Assembly (NCBI GenBank): GCA_023422635.1
Contig: JAFAGO010000030.1
Coordinates: 1 to 64,000, forward strand
Reading direction: 5' to 3'
DNA: 64,000 bases
Origin: Bacteroidota bacterium
Lineage (GTDB): Bacteria > Bacteroidota > Bacteroidia > Flavobacteriales > Weeksellaceae
Shown here: one piece after another, positions 1-8,107 of the stretch
How the letters are laid out: each line of letters starts with the position of its first letter
Position numbering within the stretch: the first letter of the stretch is position 1
Position numbers and translations under genes: made by a program
The notes under the pieces: generated by a model
The model's database searches: none
What the model was told of the DNA's origin: nothing
What the model saw: the letters and a program-made list of their open reading frames with translations, nothing else

Positions 1-804
1 TACACCGATTATCATCCGAGAAAAGGAAAACGTGCGGGCGCTTGGATGACGAGCTATAAAAACCAATGGAAAAAAGACGGCGAAAATTCAAGGCCACATA
101 TTTCTGTGGTGTGCAATTTCACAAAACCAACTTCAGATACGCCAAGTTTGCTCACCTTCAATGAAGTGACCACTTTATTTCATGAATTCGGTCACGCATT
201 GCACGGAATTCTCGCCAATACCGAATATCCAAATCTCTCCGGAACTTCTGTAAAATGGGATTTTGTGGAACTTCCTTCTCAGTTTCTTGAAAATTATTGT
301 TACGAACCCGAGTTTTTAAAAACGTTTGCACAGCATTACAAAACCGGCGAAGTCCTATCCGATGAAAAAATCAAGAAAATCAATGAATCCAAAAACTTTA
401 TGGAAGGCTATCAAACCTTGAGACAACTAGGATTTGGATTATTGGATATGGCATATCACACCAAACCGGAAGCGGTAACCGATGTAAAAACCTTTGAAAG
501 CGAAGAAACCAAAGCCACAAATCTTTATCCTTCAAATCCGGAAACCGCGATGAGTCCGAGTTTTTCGCATATTTTTCAAGGTGGTTATTCGGCAGGATAT
601 TACTCTTATAAATGGGCGGAAGTTTTGGATGCAGATGCATTTTGGTATTTCAAAGAAAATGGAATTTTCAATCCGGAAATTGCGGCGAAATATAAAATTT
701 TACTGTCTTCCGGTGGAACCAAAAATCCAATGGAATTGTACAAAGCATTCCGTGGCAGCGAACCTAAAGTGGAAAGCTTACTGAAAAGAGCTTTTGGAGA
801 ATAA
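1..804 (+). CDS. M3 family metallopeptidase (oligopeptidase/dipeptidyl carboxypeptidase), 5' end outside window
   Basis: The reading frame is open from base 1, so this is the C-terminal 267 residues of a longer protein; full M3 enzymes are about 680-710 residues. Residues 61-65 of the visible part are the zinc motif HEFGH, followed by HG, LSGT and DFVELPSQ, the usual order in thimet-type M3 peptidases, where the downstream Glu is the third zinc ligand. A later GGYSAGYYSYKW segment is also family-typical. These enzymes cleave short peptides or remove C-terminal dipeptides, using one zinc ion. Localisation cannot be judged because the N-terminus is missing. A complete paralogue lies at 38577-40721. 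A hairpin terminator follows the stop. The ATG at base 46 is internal, not the start. Confidence 0.93.
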   Translation, partial: YTDYHPRKGKRAGAWMTSYKNQWKKDGENSRPHISVVCNFTKPTSDTPSLLTFNEVTTLFHEFGHALHGILANTEYPNLSGTSVKWDFVELPSQFLENYCYEPEFLKTFAQHYKTGEVLSDEKIKKINESKNFMEGYQTLRQLGFGLLDMAYHTKPEAVTDVKTFESEETKATNLYPSNPETAMSPSFSHIFQGGYSAGYYSYKWAEVLDADAFWYFKENGIFNPEIAAKYKILLSSGGTKNPMELYKAFRGSEPKVESLLKRAFGE

Positions 805-811
805 TAGATCG

Positions 812-836
812 ACACGGCTGCGGCCGTGTTTTTTTT
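812..836 (+). terminator. Rho-independent terminator after the M3 peptidase
   Basis: ACACGGC (812-818) and GCCGTGT (823-829) form a perfect 7-bp GC-rich stem with a TGCG loop, followed directly by a run of T. It begins 8 bases after the M3 peptidase stop codon. Confidence 0.9.
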
Positions 837-853
837 ACACTAAAAATTAAATC

Positions 854-1207
854 ATGAAAAATATATTTCCAATCATATTGCTATTAATGTTGAGTATATT
901 CAGTTCTTGCATTCATCAAAAACAGAACATTGCGAATCCAGAAAAGCTTGAAAAGCAAAATCAACCGAAACAATTGATTATTTACTACGATTCCGAAACA
1001 GGTAAAGATTCACTTCTACAAGCCATTGAAAATTATCCTGCAAAAATCATCTACGACTACGAAAATTTTAATGCCATCGCGATTTCCATTCCTAAAAACC
1101 GAAATTTGGAGCAAGCGAAAAAATATTTTGAAAAAGTAAATGGAGTTTTATTGGTGGAAAACAATCGAATTGTCGAATTACAAAAGGTAAATTCTTCAAT
1201 GCCTTAA
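854..1207 (+). CDS. small lipoprotein with an inhibitor-I9-like look
   Basis: A 117-residue protein with a lipoprotein signal peptide: hydrophobic residues 4-16, then SSC with Cys19 as the likely lipidated residue, so it should be anchored in the envelope. The mature part (about residues 40-112) reads as a small alternating beta/alpha domain: IIYYDSETGK, a helix, IIYDYENFNAIAISI, a helix, and GVLLVENNRIVEL. That order resembles the inhibitor-I9/protease-propeptide fold, but I infer this from pattern only. It lies on the same strand as the M3 peptidase but is separated from it by a terminator, so it is probably transcribed alone. No function can be assigned. Confidence 0.75.
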   Translation: MKNIFPIILLLMLSIFSSCIHQKQNIANPEKLEKQNQPKQLIIYYDSETGKDSLLQAIENYPAKIIYDYENFNAIAISIPKNRNLEQAKKYFEKVNGVLLVENNRIVELQKVNSSMP

Positions 1208-1236
1208 TTTTCCATGAAAATCGTAATTTCGCAAAA

Positions 1237-1620
1237 ATGAACGATATAATTTGCCCTTGCGGTTCTGCCAAAAAATATGCAGATTGCTGCCAACCCTTCC
1301 ACCAACAAAAGAAAACCCCTTTATCTGCTGAGCAATTAATGCGTTCTCGATATTCCGCATTTGCCATTCCAAATCCAGAATATTTGTGGGAAACAACTTT
1401 TCCGCCTTCAAGAAAAGATCACGATCTAGAAGAAATTCGAAATTGGGCAAATCGTACATCGTGGACGAAGCTCGAAATTCTAAAATCCTCCAAAACAAGA
1501 GTTGAATTTAAAGCATTTTATACCGACGAAAATGGCAATGAAAATATTCATCACGAATTATCCGTTTTCAAATATTTGAATCATCGCTGGTATTACGTTT
1601 CAGGCGTTTTTATCGATTAG
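1237..1620 (+). CDS. YchJ-family protein (UPF0225) with N-terminal SEC-C zinc motif
   Basis: The 127-residue product begins MNDIICPCGSAKKYADCC, a SEC-C type zinc motif with the spacing C-x-C-x8-C-C. It continues with LMRSRYSAFA and LEI..S......V.F.A.Y and ends HRWYYVSG, the pattern of the YchJ NTF2-like domain. E. coli YchJ is longer and has a second C-terminal SEC-C motif, which is missing here. The function of YchJ proteins is unproven; the SEC-C motif suggests a zinc-bound protein contact. A near-consensus -7 box (TAATTTCG) lies about 15 bases before the ATG. The 3' end overlaps the convergent VF530 gene by 11 bases. Confidence 0.87.
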   Translation: MNDIICPCGSAKKYADCCQPFHQQKKTPLSAEQLMRSRYSAFAIPNPEYLWETTFPPSRKDHDLEEIRNWANRTSWTKLEILKSSKTRVEFKAFYTDENGNENIHHELSVFKYLNHRWYYVSGVFID

Positions 1621-1855
1621 AATTTTTCTTTTTTTGGCGAACAACATAAACATACAAACTTTCAACTTTGGCTCTTGCCCAAGGCGTTTTTCGTAAAAAT
1701 TTAAGTGACGAACTCACACTTGGATTTTCACCCGTAAAACATTTAATATTAATTTGCTTTCCTAATTCCGAATAGCCCTTATAATATTCCAACAACTCTT
1801 CAAGAATCGCATCCAATCGCTTGCCATGCAAAGGATCTTTTGATTGATTTTCCAT
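1610..1855 (-). CDS. VF530 family (DUF2132) small DNA-binding-like protein
   Basis: An 81-residue protein whose core KDPLHGKRLDAILEELLEYY, INIKCFTGENPS and SSLKFLRKTPWARAKVESLY matches the very conserved VF530/DUF2132 family. Members are about 70-80 residues, helical, and resemble small DNA-binding folds; no cellular role is established. It starts at an ATG at 1855 and has a basic C-terminal tail (RQKKKNSNR). It converges on the YchJ-like gene, with the two coding ends overlapping by 11 bases. No partner gene sits in an operon with it. Confidence 0.88.
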   Translation of the reverse strand: MENQSKDPLHGKRLDAILEELLEYYKGYSELGKQINIKCFTGENPSVSSSLKFLRKTPWARAKVESLYVYVVRQKKKNSNR

Positions 1856-1968
1856 GCTTTAAAAATACGGAATAGAAATTCAATTTTAACAATTATTTTT
1901 TTTAAGAGAGTCTTAATTCACTTTTAAAAAAGAAGCGAATTTCAGAGGACTTTAGTATTTTTATAGCT

Positions 1969-3177
1969 ATGAAAATTCTGCACACCGCTGATTGGCATTT
2001 AGGTAAAAAACTCGACCGTTTTTCTCGTTTAGAAGAACAAACGGAAGTATTGGAAGAAATTATCCAAATTGCTGATTCACAAAATATTGATATCGTTGTA
2101 ATTGCTGGCGATTTGTTCGACACTTTCAATCCGCCAACTGAAGCTGTTGATCTTTTTTACAAAACCCTTAAGCGACTTTCTAAGAACGGAAAACGCCCTG
2201 TTGTAGCGATTTCTGGAAATCACGATTCCCCGAATTTTATCGATGCTCCCAATCCTTTGGCTCGGGAATGTGGGATTATTTTGATTGGCCAACCCAACGC
2301 TATCGTGCCTCTGTCGGAACTTCAAGATTTTTCCGTAACAAAATCTGAGGAAGGTTTTATTGAAATTCAACTGAAAAAGGAAGATTTCCCAATTCGAATT
2401 TTTCACACAGCGTATGCGAATGAAGTTCGTTTGAAAACTTATTTTGGAGAAAATAAAGAAGATGAATTGAATACCATTTTAAAAGAAAAGTGGAAAAATA
2501 TATCCGAGAAACATGCAGATTCGAACGGCGTAAATCTACTGATGACGCATTTGTACATGAATAAAAAAGGAGCCGAAATTTTGGAAGAACCCGACGGCGA
2601 AAAACCTTTAAAAATTGGAAATGCCGATATGGTATTTTCAGATGCAATCCCGCAAAATATTCAATATACCGCGCTTGGCCATCTACACGGATTTCGAAAT
2701 ATTGGAAGCGCAGAAAAGCCTGTTGTTTACGCATCTTCACCATTGTGTTATAGTTTTAGTGAAGCTGGACAAACCAAATTTGTTTCCATTATTGATGCGC
2801 AACCCAACCAAACGGTTACCTATGAAAAAAAAGCATTGCAATCCGGGAAAAAACTCGAAAGAAAATCTTTTAAAACCGTAGATGAAGCCATTCTTTGGTT
2901 GAACGAAAATCCAAAAACTTGGGTGGAACTTACAATGGAAACAGACACTTTTTTAAAGGCAGAAGAACGGAAATTACTCTACCAATCACACTCCGGAATC
3001 GTCTATTTAATTCCAAAAGTGAAGAACGTTGCCCAACTGGAAACTTCGGTTAAAGAAATCAATTTAAGTCAAAAAACCGAAGAACTTTTCGCCGATTATT
3101 TCAAATCAAAAAATAACGGACTAGCACCCAACGACGATTTAATGAATTTGTTTAAAGAAATCGAAAATTTATCCTAA
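1969..3177 (+). CDS. sbcD: Exonuclease subunit SbcD (Mre11-type nuclease)
   Basis: The 402-residue protein carries the metallophosphoesterase metal ligands in order: DWH at residues 8-10, GD at 47-48, SGNHD at 82-86, then MTHLY and GHLHG near residues 190-230. With SbcC it forms the ATP-dependent SbcCD complex, which opens hairpins and trims blocked double-strand ends with 3'-5' exonuclease and endonuclease activity at two metal ions. The length is typical (about 400). It starts at the ATG at 1969. sbcC begins 4 bases after its stop codon, so the two are one operon. The C-terminal third is the less conserved capping and SbcC-binding region. Confidence 0.96.
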   Translation: MKILHTADWHLGKKLDRFSRLEEQTEVLEEIIQIADSQNIDIVVIAGDLFDTFNPPTEAVDLFYKTLKRLSKNGKRPVVAISGNHDSPNFIDAPNPLARECGIILIGQPNAIVPLSELQDFSVTKSEEGFIEIQLKKEDFPIRIFHTAYANEVRLKTYFGENKEDELNTILKEKWKNISEKHADSNGVNLLMTHLYMNKKGAEILEEPDGEKPLKIGNADMVFSDAIPQNIQYTALGHLHGFRNIGSAEKPVVYASSPLCYSFSEAGQTKFVSIIDAQPNQTVTYEKKALQSGKKLERKSFKTVDEAILWLNENPKTWVELTMETDTFLKAEERKLLYQSHSGIVYLIPKVKNVAQLETSVKEINLSQKTEELFADYFKSKNNGLAPNDDLMNLFKEIENLS

Positions 3178-3181
3178 AAAA

Positions 3182-6100
3182 ATGATTCCATTACAACTCA
3201 GCATCGAAGGTTTATACTCCTATCAACAACGCCAAACCATCGATTTTACAACGCTTACCGAAGCTGGACTTTTCGGGATTTTTGGAGCAGTCGGTTCTGG
3301 AAAATCATCAATTTTAGAAGCGATTAGTTTTGCACTTTATGGCGAAACCGAACGACTTAATTCTAAAGAGAAGCGCGCTTACAACATGATGAATTTGAAA
3401 AGCAACCGTTCTTTTATCGAGTTTGATTTTCAAAATCATGAAAATAGAATCTTCCGTGCTGCTCGAGAATTTAAACGAAACAGCAAAAACTTTCAAGATG
3501 TAAAAATTCCGAATGTTAATTTCTACGAAAAAATAGAAGAAACTTGGATGCCATTAGAAAGCAGTAATGCCGAGAAAATTTTAGGTTTAAGTTACGCTAA
3601 CTTCAAGCGAACCATCATTATTCCACAAGGGCAGTTTAAGGAATTTCTTGAATTGGGTGCGAAGGATAGAACGGATATGATGAAGGAAATCTTTCAGTTG
3701 CAGAAATTCGACTTGAGATTTAAAACAACACAACTTAATGCAGAAAACCAAGCAAAACTCAATCAGTTAGAAGGGCAATTGAAAGGTTTTGAAGAGGTGA
3801 ACGAAGAAGTTCTTTCAGAAAAAACAAAAGAACTTGAAAATGAAGAAACCACATTTTCTAACCTTCAAAAAAACTTTAAAGAAAAAGAACTGGCTTTTAA
3901 CAACCTTAAAATTCTTCGGGATGATTTCAATTCTCTACAAACCGCAAAAGCAGAATTTTTAAAACTAAAAAACCTCGAAGAATCCTTTATTAATCGACAA
4001 ACAAAACTGTCACGGTTCGAGAAAACTGAAAAAGCATTTCGGAGTATTCTTTCAGAACATCAAAAAATAGAAACTGAATTTTCTTCTATTCAAGCTGAAT
4101 TCAAATCCTCATCTGACATTCAAAAGAACCTTCATGATCAATTGAAAAGTTTGCGAAAAACCTATTTGGAAATTGAAAACGACTTTAAAAATCTTCTTCC
4201 TGAACAAAAACAGAAACTTGAAGATTGGTCTCATATTATTGATGCGAAAAAACTGAACGATCAAATTCGTTCCGAAAATAAAAGAATTAAAAAAGGAAGA
4301 GAAACAGTTAAGAATTCTCGAGAGTTAGAAACCAAAATTCAAGAGGAAAAAAGGAAAAACAAAAATCTTTGGGAAGCTGCACAATCCAAAAAAATCGATA
4401 CCGCACTTTTGTTTGAAATTGAACGCTGGTTCTCAACCAAAAATCAATTCGAAACCGACATTAAAGCGTTTAAAGAAGACGAAAAGCATTTTTTAGCGGA
4501 GGTAAAAATTATCAATGAAAGCCGAAACTCTTTTCCTAAAAATTGGAAATTGCATTTTGAAGATGAGGAGAAACAATACAATCTCTCCATAAAAAATGCA
4601 GAAGAAAAACGATCTCAACTTATGGTTAGTCAAAAATTAGTTGAGTTTGCCAATCATCTTCACGAAGGCGAATCTTGTCCGTTATGCGGTGCTTTGGAAC
4701 ATCCAAAATTAGCTAGTGAAAATAATGTTAGCGCTGAAATCAACGAGGCACAATCGTCGTTAGAAAAATTAAATTTGAAATTAGAAGAACTGCGCAAACA
4801 AGATCGAGAAGTTGAAAAACTTGAAAATCTACTTTCAGAAAAAAACAATCAAATTTCTAAACTAAGAGAAAAAATAGAAGACAAAGAAGAAGCATTACAC
4901 AACCATAAAAAACGATTCATTTGGGAAGGTTTTTCGCCCGATGAAGAACAACAATTTAATCAAGTTAAAGAAGAATCTTTAGCAATTGAAAAATCAATTG
5001 AAGAATACAAAAAAGTAGATGATCAATTGAATACCGATTTAGAAACGCAACAAGGGTATACAGAAAAATACGAAGACGCAATTAAAAACATTGAAGATTC
5101 AATTATAAAATTTACTGCGCAAAAAGATCAGGAAATTGCAAAAGTAAAAACCATTAATCAACCTGAAGAATTGTTGAAATCCGAAATCAAAAGTTTGGAA
5201 TATGAGAAAGAAATTGTGGAAAAATCGGTTTTAAGAATTGAAAGAAATTATGAAGAAACCAGAATAAATATAAATGAATTAGAAGTTAAGTTTTCCGGAA
5301 TTTCTGGGAAAGTTGAGAACTTAGAATCGCAGATCAAAAACCTTACGATAAAGAAAGAAAACCTGAATTCTCAAATTGTAGATTCTTTAAAAAATCATCA
5401 TTTTGAAACGGTTGAAGAAGTAGTTGCTATTCTTCACAATTCAATCGACATTGAACAAGAACGTGCAGAAATTCAAAAATTCAACACCAATTTAGCTGTT
5501 GCTAAAAGCAAATTCAATCAATTAGAAGAAAAGCTAAAAGATAAAAAATTTGATCCCGAACAGTTTGAAGCAGAAACGGAAGCATTTAATTCTGAAAAAA
5601 TTAATTTCGAAAAACACATCGGCCATCTTGCAACGTTACGATCGACTTTAGAACGGATAAAAACTCAATTTAAAGAAAAGAAAGATTTGCTAAAAGATTT
5701 TTCTACACTTCAAAATCGAGCAGAAAATTTGAAGATTATGGAGAATCTTTTTAAAGGCGCAGGCTTCGTACAGTACATTTCTTCAATTTATTTACGCCAA
5801 CTTTGCGATCACGCGAACGTGCGATTCCACCGAATGACAAGAAATCAATTGAGCTTGCAAATTAACGAAAACAACGATTTTGAGATTATTGACTACCTCA
5901 ACGAAGGCAAAAGCAGAAGCGTAAAAACATTATCCGGCGGACAATCATTTCAGGTATCGTTAAGTTTAGCGTTAGCTTTGGCAGAAAGCGTTCAATCTCA
6001 ATCGCAATCGGATAAAAATTTCTTTTTTATTGATGAAGGCTTTGGAACACAAGATCAGGAATCTGTAAATGTGGTTTTCGAAACGCTGATGAATCTTCAA

Positions 6101-6217
6101 AAAGAAAACCGCATCGTAGGAATTATTTCGCATGTTGAAGAATTGAAAGAAAAAATTCCGATTGCACTCAACATTGTAAAAAATGAAGAAAGGGGAAGTT
6201 TAATTGAAGCTATTTAA
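3182..6217 (+). CDS. sbcC: Exonuclease subunit SbcC (Rad50-type SMC ATPase)
   Basis: A 1011-residue SMC-like ATPase. Walker A GAVGSGKS is at residues 35-42, followed by the Q-loop region PQGQF. Long Glu/Lys-rich coiled coils flank a zinc-hook CPLC at residues 499-502. The ABC signature LSGGQ is at residues 917-921 and the Walker B/catalytic ending IDE has D951 and E952. This is the full architecture of bacterial SbcC, which clamps DNA and drives the SbcD nuclease. The gene is translationally close-coupled to sbcD (4-base gap). A perfect 12-bp inverted repeat lies 22 bases after the stop codon. Confidence 0.96.
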   Translation: MIPLQLSIEGLYSYQQRQTIDFTTLTEAGLFGIFGAVGSGKSSILEAISFALYGETERLNSKEKRAYNMMNLKSNRSFIEFDFQNHENRIFRAAREFKRNSKNFQDVKIPNVNFYEKIEETWMPLESSNAEKILGLSYANFKRTIIIPQGQFKEFLELGAKDRTDMMKEIFQLQKFDLRFKTTQLNAENQAKLNQLEGQLKGFEEVNEEVLSEKTKELENEETTFSNLQKNFKEKELAFNNLKILRDDFNSLQTAKAEFLKLKNLEESFINRQTKLSRFEKTEKAFRSILSEHQKIETEFSSIQAEFKSSSDIQKNLHDQLKSLRKTYLEIENDFKNLLPEQKQKLEDWSHIIDAKKLNDQIRSENKRIKKGRETVKNSRELETKIQEEKRKNKNLWEAAQSKKIDTALLFEIERWFSTKNQFETDIKAFKEDEKHFLAEVKIINESRNSFPKNWKLHFEDEEKQYNLSIKNAEEKRSQLMVSQKLVEFANHLHEGESCPLCGALEHPKLASENNVSAEINEAQSSLEKLNLKLEELRKQDREVEKLENLLSEKNNQISKLREKIEDKEEALHNHKKRFIWEGFSPDEEQQFNQVKEESLAIEKSIEEYKKVDDQLNTDLETQQGYTEKYEDAIKNIEDSIIKFTAQKDQEIAKVKTINQPEELLKSEIKSLEYEKEIVEKSVLRIERNYEETRININELEVKFSGISGKVENLESQIKNLTIKKENLNSQIVDSLKNHHFETVEEVVAILHNSIDIEQERAEIQKFNTNLAVAKSKFNQLEEKLKDKKFDPEQFEAETEAFNSEKINFEKHIGHLATLRSTLERIKTQFKEKKDLLKDFSTLQNRAENLKIMENLFKGAGFVQYISSIYLRQLCDHANVRFHRMTRNQLSLQINENNDFEIIDYLNEGKSRSVKTLSGGQSFQVSLSLALALAESVQSQSQSDKNFFFIDEGFGTQDQESVNVVFETLMNLQKENRIVGIISHVEELKEKIPIALNIVKNEERGSLIEAI

Positions 6218-6238
6218 AATTCAATGGTTCTACATAAA

Positions 6239-6265
6239 TTTCGGGCGGCCTTTGGCCGCCCGAAA
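6239..6265. terminator. Perfect GC-rich hairpin between convergent sbcC and SDR genes
   Basis: TTTCGGGCGGCC and GGCCGCCCGAAA form a perfect 12-bp stem with a TTT loop (6251-6253). It lies between two convergent genes and could stop transcription from both sides. Neither strand has a clear T-run after it, so it may be a weaker or Rho-assisted terminator. Confidence 0.6.
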
Positions 6266-6289
6266 TCGTAACAAAAATATCATACATCG

Positions 6290-7069
6290 CTACATTGTCA
6301 TGCCGCCATCAACTGCGAGCGCTTGACCAGTAACGTGTTTCGCGCCGGCGAGAAACAAAACGCCTTCAGCAATATCTTCGGCACTTTGATCTACACCTTG
6401 CGGAATAAGAGTTGTTTTATTTCTTTCCCAAGATTGCTCTTCGGTTTCTCCTGGATTTTTCCATCTATCGGCAATTCCACCTTCACCACGCCACATTCCT
6501 GTTCCGATGATTCCGGGGCAAATCGCGTTAACGGTAATTCCCGTAGTGGCTACTTCTTTCGCGATACTATTGGTAAATCCAATAACTGCAAATTTGGATG
6601 CAACATAATGGGAAAGATGCGCCATACCCATTTTTCCTGCGATAGATGCTGTATTAATAATCGCGCCAGAACCTTGAGGTTTCATTATTTCAACTGCGGC
6701 TTTTGTACACAAGAAAACACCTTTCGCGTTAATTCCGAGTACACGATCCCAATCTTCTGGAGTAATTTCCTCAATACTTCCAATCCCCACAACGCCTGCA
6801 TTATTACAAGCAACATCTACAGTTCCAAACTTTTCTTTTGCTTCGTGAAACATTGCTTTTACGCTTTCATAATCGGAAACATCAACTGCCGTAGCAATAA
6901 CTTCTGCACCTAATCCTTCGGTTTCCGCTTTTACTTTTTCTAAAAATTCAGACTTTAAATCTGCCAAAACTAATTTTGCGCGTTCTTTTGCGAAAGCCAC
7001 GGCAACAGCGTAGCCAATTCCCCCGCCAGCACCGGTTATGAGAACCACTTTGTTTTCAAATTTTTTCAT
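6290..7069 (-). CDS. Short-chain dehydrogenase/reductase (classical SDR)
   Basis: A 259-residue classical SDR, the normal length. The nucleotide-binding TGAGGGIG is at residues 12-19, NNAG at 89-92, and the catalytic set is Asn114, Ser142, Tyr155 and Lys159 (SHYVASK). Asp37, at the end of the second beta strand (LVLADLKS), favours NAD(H) over NADP(H). The C-terminus ends LAVDGGMTM, common in the 3-oxoacyl-ACP reductase/glucose dehydrogenase-like group. It acts in the cytoplasm as a keto/alcohol oxidoreductase; the substrate is unknown. It stands alone, with no catabolic neighbours that would narrow its substrate. Confidence 0.92.
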   Translation of the reverse strand: MKKFENKVVLITGAGGGIGYAVAVAFAKERAKLVLADLKSEFLEKVKAETEGLGAEVIATAVDVSDYESVKAMFHEAKEKFGTVDVACNNAGVVGIGSIEEITPEDWDRVLGINAKGVFLCTKAAVEIMKPQGSGAIINTASIAGKMGMAHLSHYVASKFAVIGFTNSIAKEVATTGITVNAICPGIIGTGMWRGEGGIADRWKNPGETEEQSWERNKTTLIPQGVDQSAEDIAEGVLFLAGAKHVTGQALAVDGGMTM

Positions 7070-7250
7070 CGTACGATCTATTAATTCTTAAATTTTGGTT
7101 GTTATAAAGATACTGCCTTTTTGAAAGATAACGAATTTATTTTTTAAGACAAAAGTCAGTATTAAAGAAATTTAACACCCCATTTTATTTATTTCATTAA
7201 TACTTTTTTTTATTATCAATCAGAATGAAGTGTACAGAAAATAAAGCCAT

Positions 7251-7280
7251 AAAAAACCGCCTCATTAAAAATGAGACGGA
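7251..7280 (-). terminator. Rho-independent terminator after the FKBP/SlyD-type isomerase
   Basis: Read on the minus strand, CCGTCTCAT and ATGAGGCGG pair (one T-G wobble) around a TTTTA loop and are followed by TTTTTT. It lies 30 bases downstream of the isomerase stop codon. Confidence 0.85.
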
Positions 7281-7309
7281 CGTTGTTCTATCTTCTACAA
7301 AAAGAATTT

Positions 7310-7807
7310 TTAGTGCTGATGACCACCAGCGCCGTGTACGTGACCATGCGCCAATTCTTCCTCAGTTGCAGGTCTTGTTTCCAAAACTTCAACATCAAAA
7401 TGTAAAGGTTTCCCCGCCATTGGATGGTTTAAATCTGCTACAACTACTTCTGGAGTTACTTCCAGAACAATTGCTTGAAAGTTATTCCCTTGATTATCGG
7501 AAAGTGGAAGCATTGCACCAACTGGTGGCAATCCAGATTCTTTAAACATATCTACTGGAAGTTGAGCTACCGCTTCAGGATTTCTTTCGCCGTATCCTTC
7601 TCCTGGTTCAATTGAAAAAGAAGTTTTATCACCAGCTTTCAATCCATGGATGCTTTCTTCAAATTTAGGAATCATCATTCCTACGCCATATAAAAAAGTC
7701 ATCGGATTATCGGCATTGGTTTGCTCTACAAGAACTCTTTCGCCGTTTTCACCATCGGTGTGTAGGATGTAGCTTAAAGAAACTACTTGGTTTTTATCTA
7801 TTGTCAT
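7310..7807 (-). CDS. FKBP-type peptidyl-prolyl cis-trans isomerase, SlyD-like
   Basis: A 165-residue protein beginning MTIDKNQVVSLSY. It has the SlyD arrangement of an FKBP half (PMTFLYGVGMMIPKFEESIHGLKAGD), an inserted flap domain (GYGERNPEAV through GNNFQAIV), and the closing strand DLNHPMAGKPLHFDVEV. The C-terminal tail HGHVHGAGGHQH is a short His-rich metal-binding tail of the SlyD kind. Such proteins catalyse prolyl isomerisation, act as chaperones, and can hold nickel or zinc. The frame is open upstream to a GTG at 7843, but the ATG at 7807 gives the standard family N-terminus and is preferred. It is monocistronic with its own terminator. Confidence 0.92.
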   Translation of the reverse strand: MTIDKNQVVSLSYILHTDGENGERVLVEQTNADNPMTFLYGVGMMIPKFEESIHGLKAGDKTSFSIEPGEGYGERNPEAVAQLPVDMFKESGLPPVGAMLPLSDNQGNNFQAIVLEVTPEVVVADLNHPMAGKPLHFDVEVLETRPATEEELAHGHVHGAGGHQH

Positions 7808-8027
7808 AAAGTTTGCTTTAGGGAAAATCCCGATTTCTACCACAATTTATTTATGGTTTGCGTTGCAAAGATAAGGTTTTGAAACAACATTTTTTTTATA
7901 AATATTTCATTCTATTATGTATAATTACTGTCTGAAACTCACCTTCTCAATCTTATCTTTTTAAGAAAAATTTGAAAATCTAATCAATCATTTATATACC
8001 ATCCGATTTTTGAGAACTTAAAAAACA

Positions 8028-8059
8028 TTTGCCTTTCGGATTTAAAAATCGCAAATTTG
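8028..8059 (+). promoter_or_regulatory. Putative promoter of topB
   Basis: TTTG at 8028 and CAAATTTG at 8052-8059 lie 20 bases apart and resemble the Bacteroidota -33 TTG and -7 TAnnTTTG elements, although the first base of the -7 box differs. The -7 region is inside the palindrome GCAAATTTGC. The 300-base gap between the isomerase and topB holds nothing else I can identify. Confidence 0.4.
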
Positions 8060-8107
8060 CACTCCTTTTTTAATTCAACTTCACTCTAACAAAATAAATC
8101 CGCAAAG

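Noticed and set aside
1610..1855. A toxin-antitoxin pair formed by the small VF530-type gene and the YchJ-like gene
   Set aside because: The genes are convergent, not cotranscribed, and both belong to widespread families not linked to toxins.
6323..6913. A 196-codon open frame on the plus strand opposite the SDR gene
   Set aside because: Its translation is Cys/Asn/Phe-rich without any domain, and the opposite strand encodes a complete SDR with all catalytic residues.
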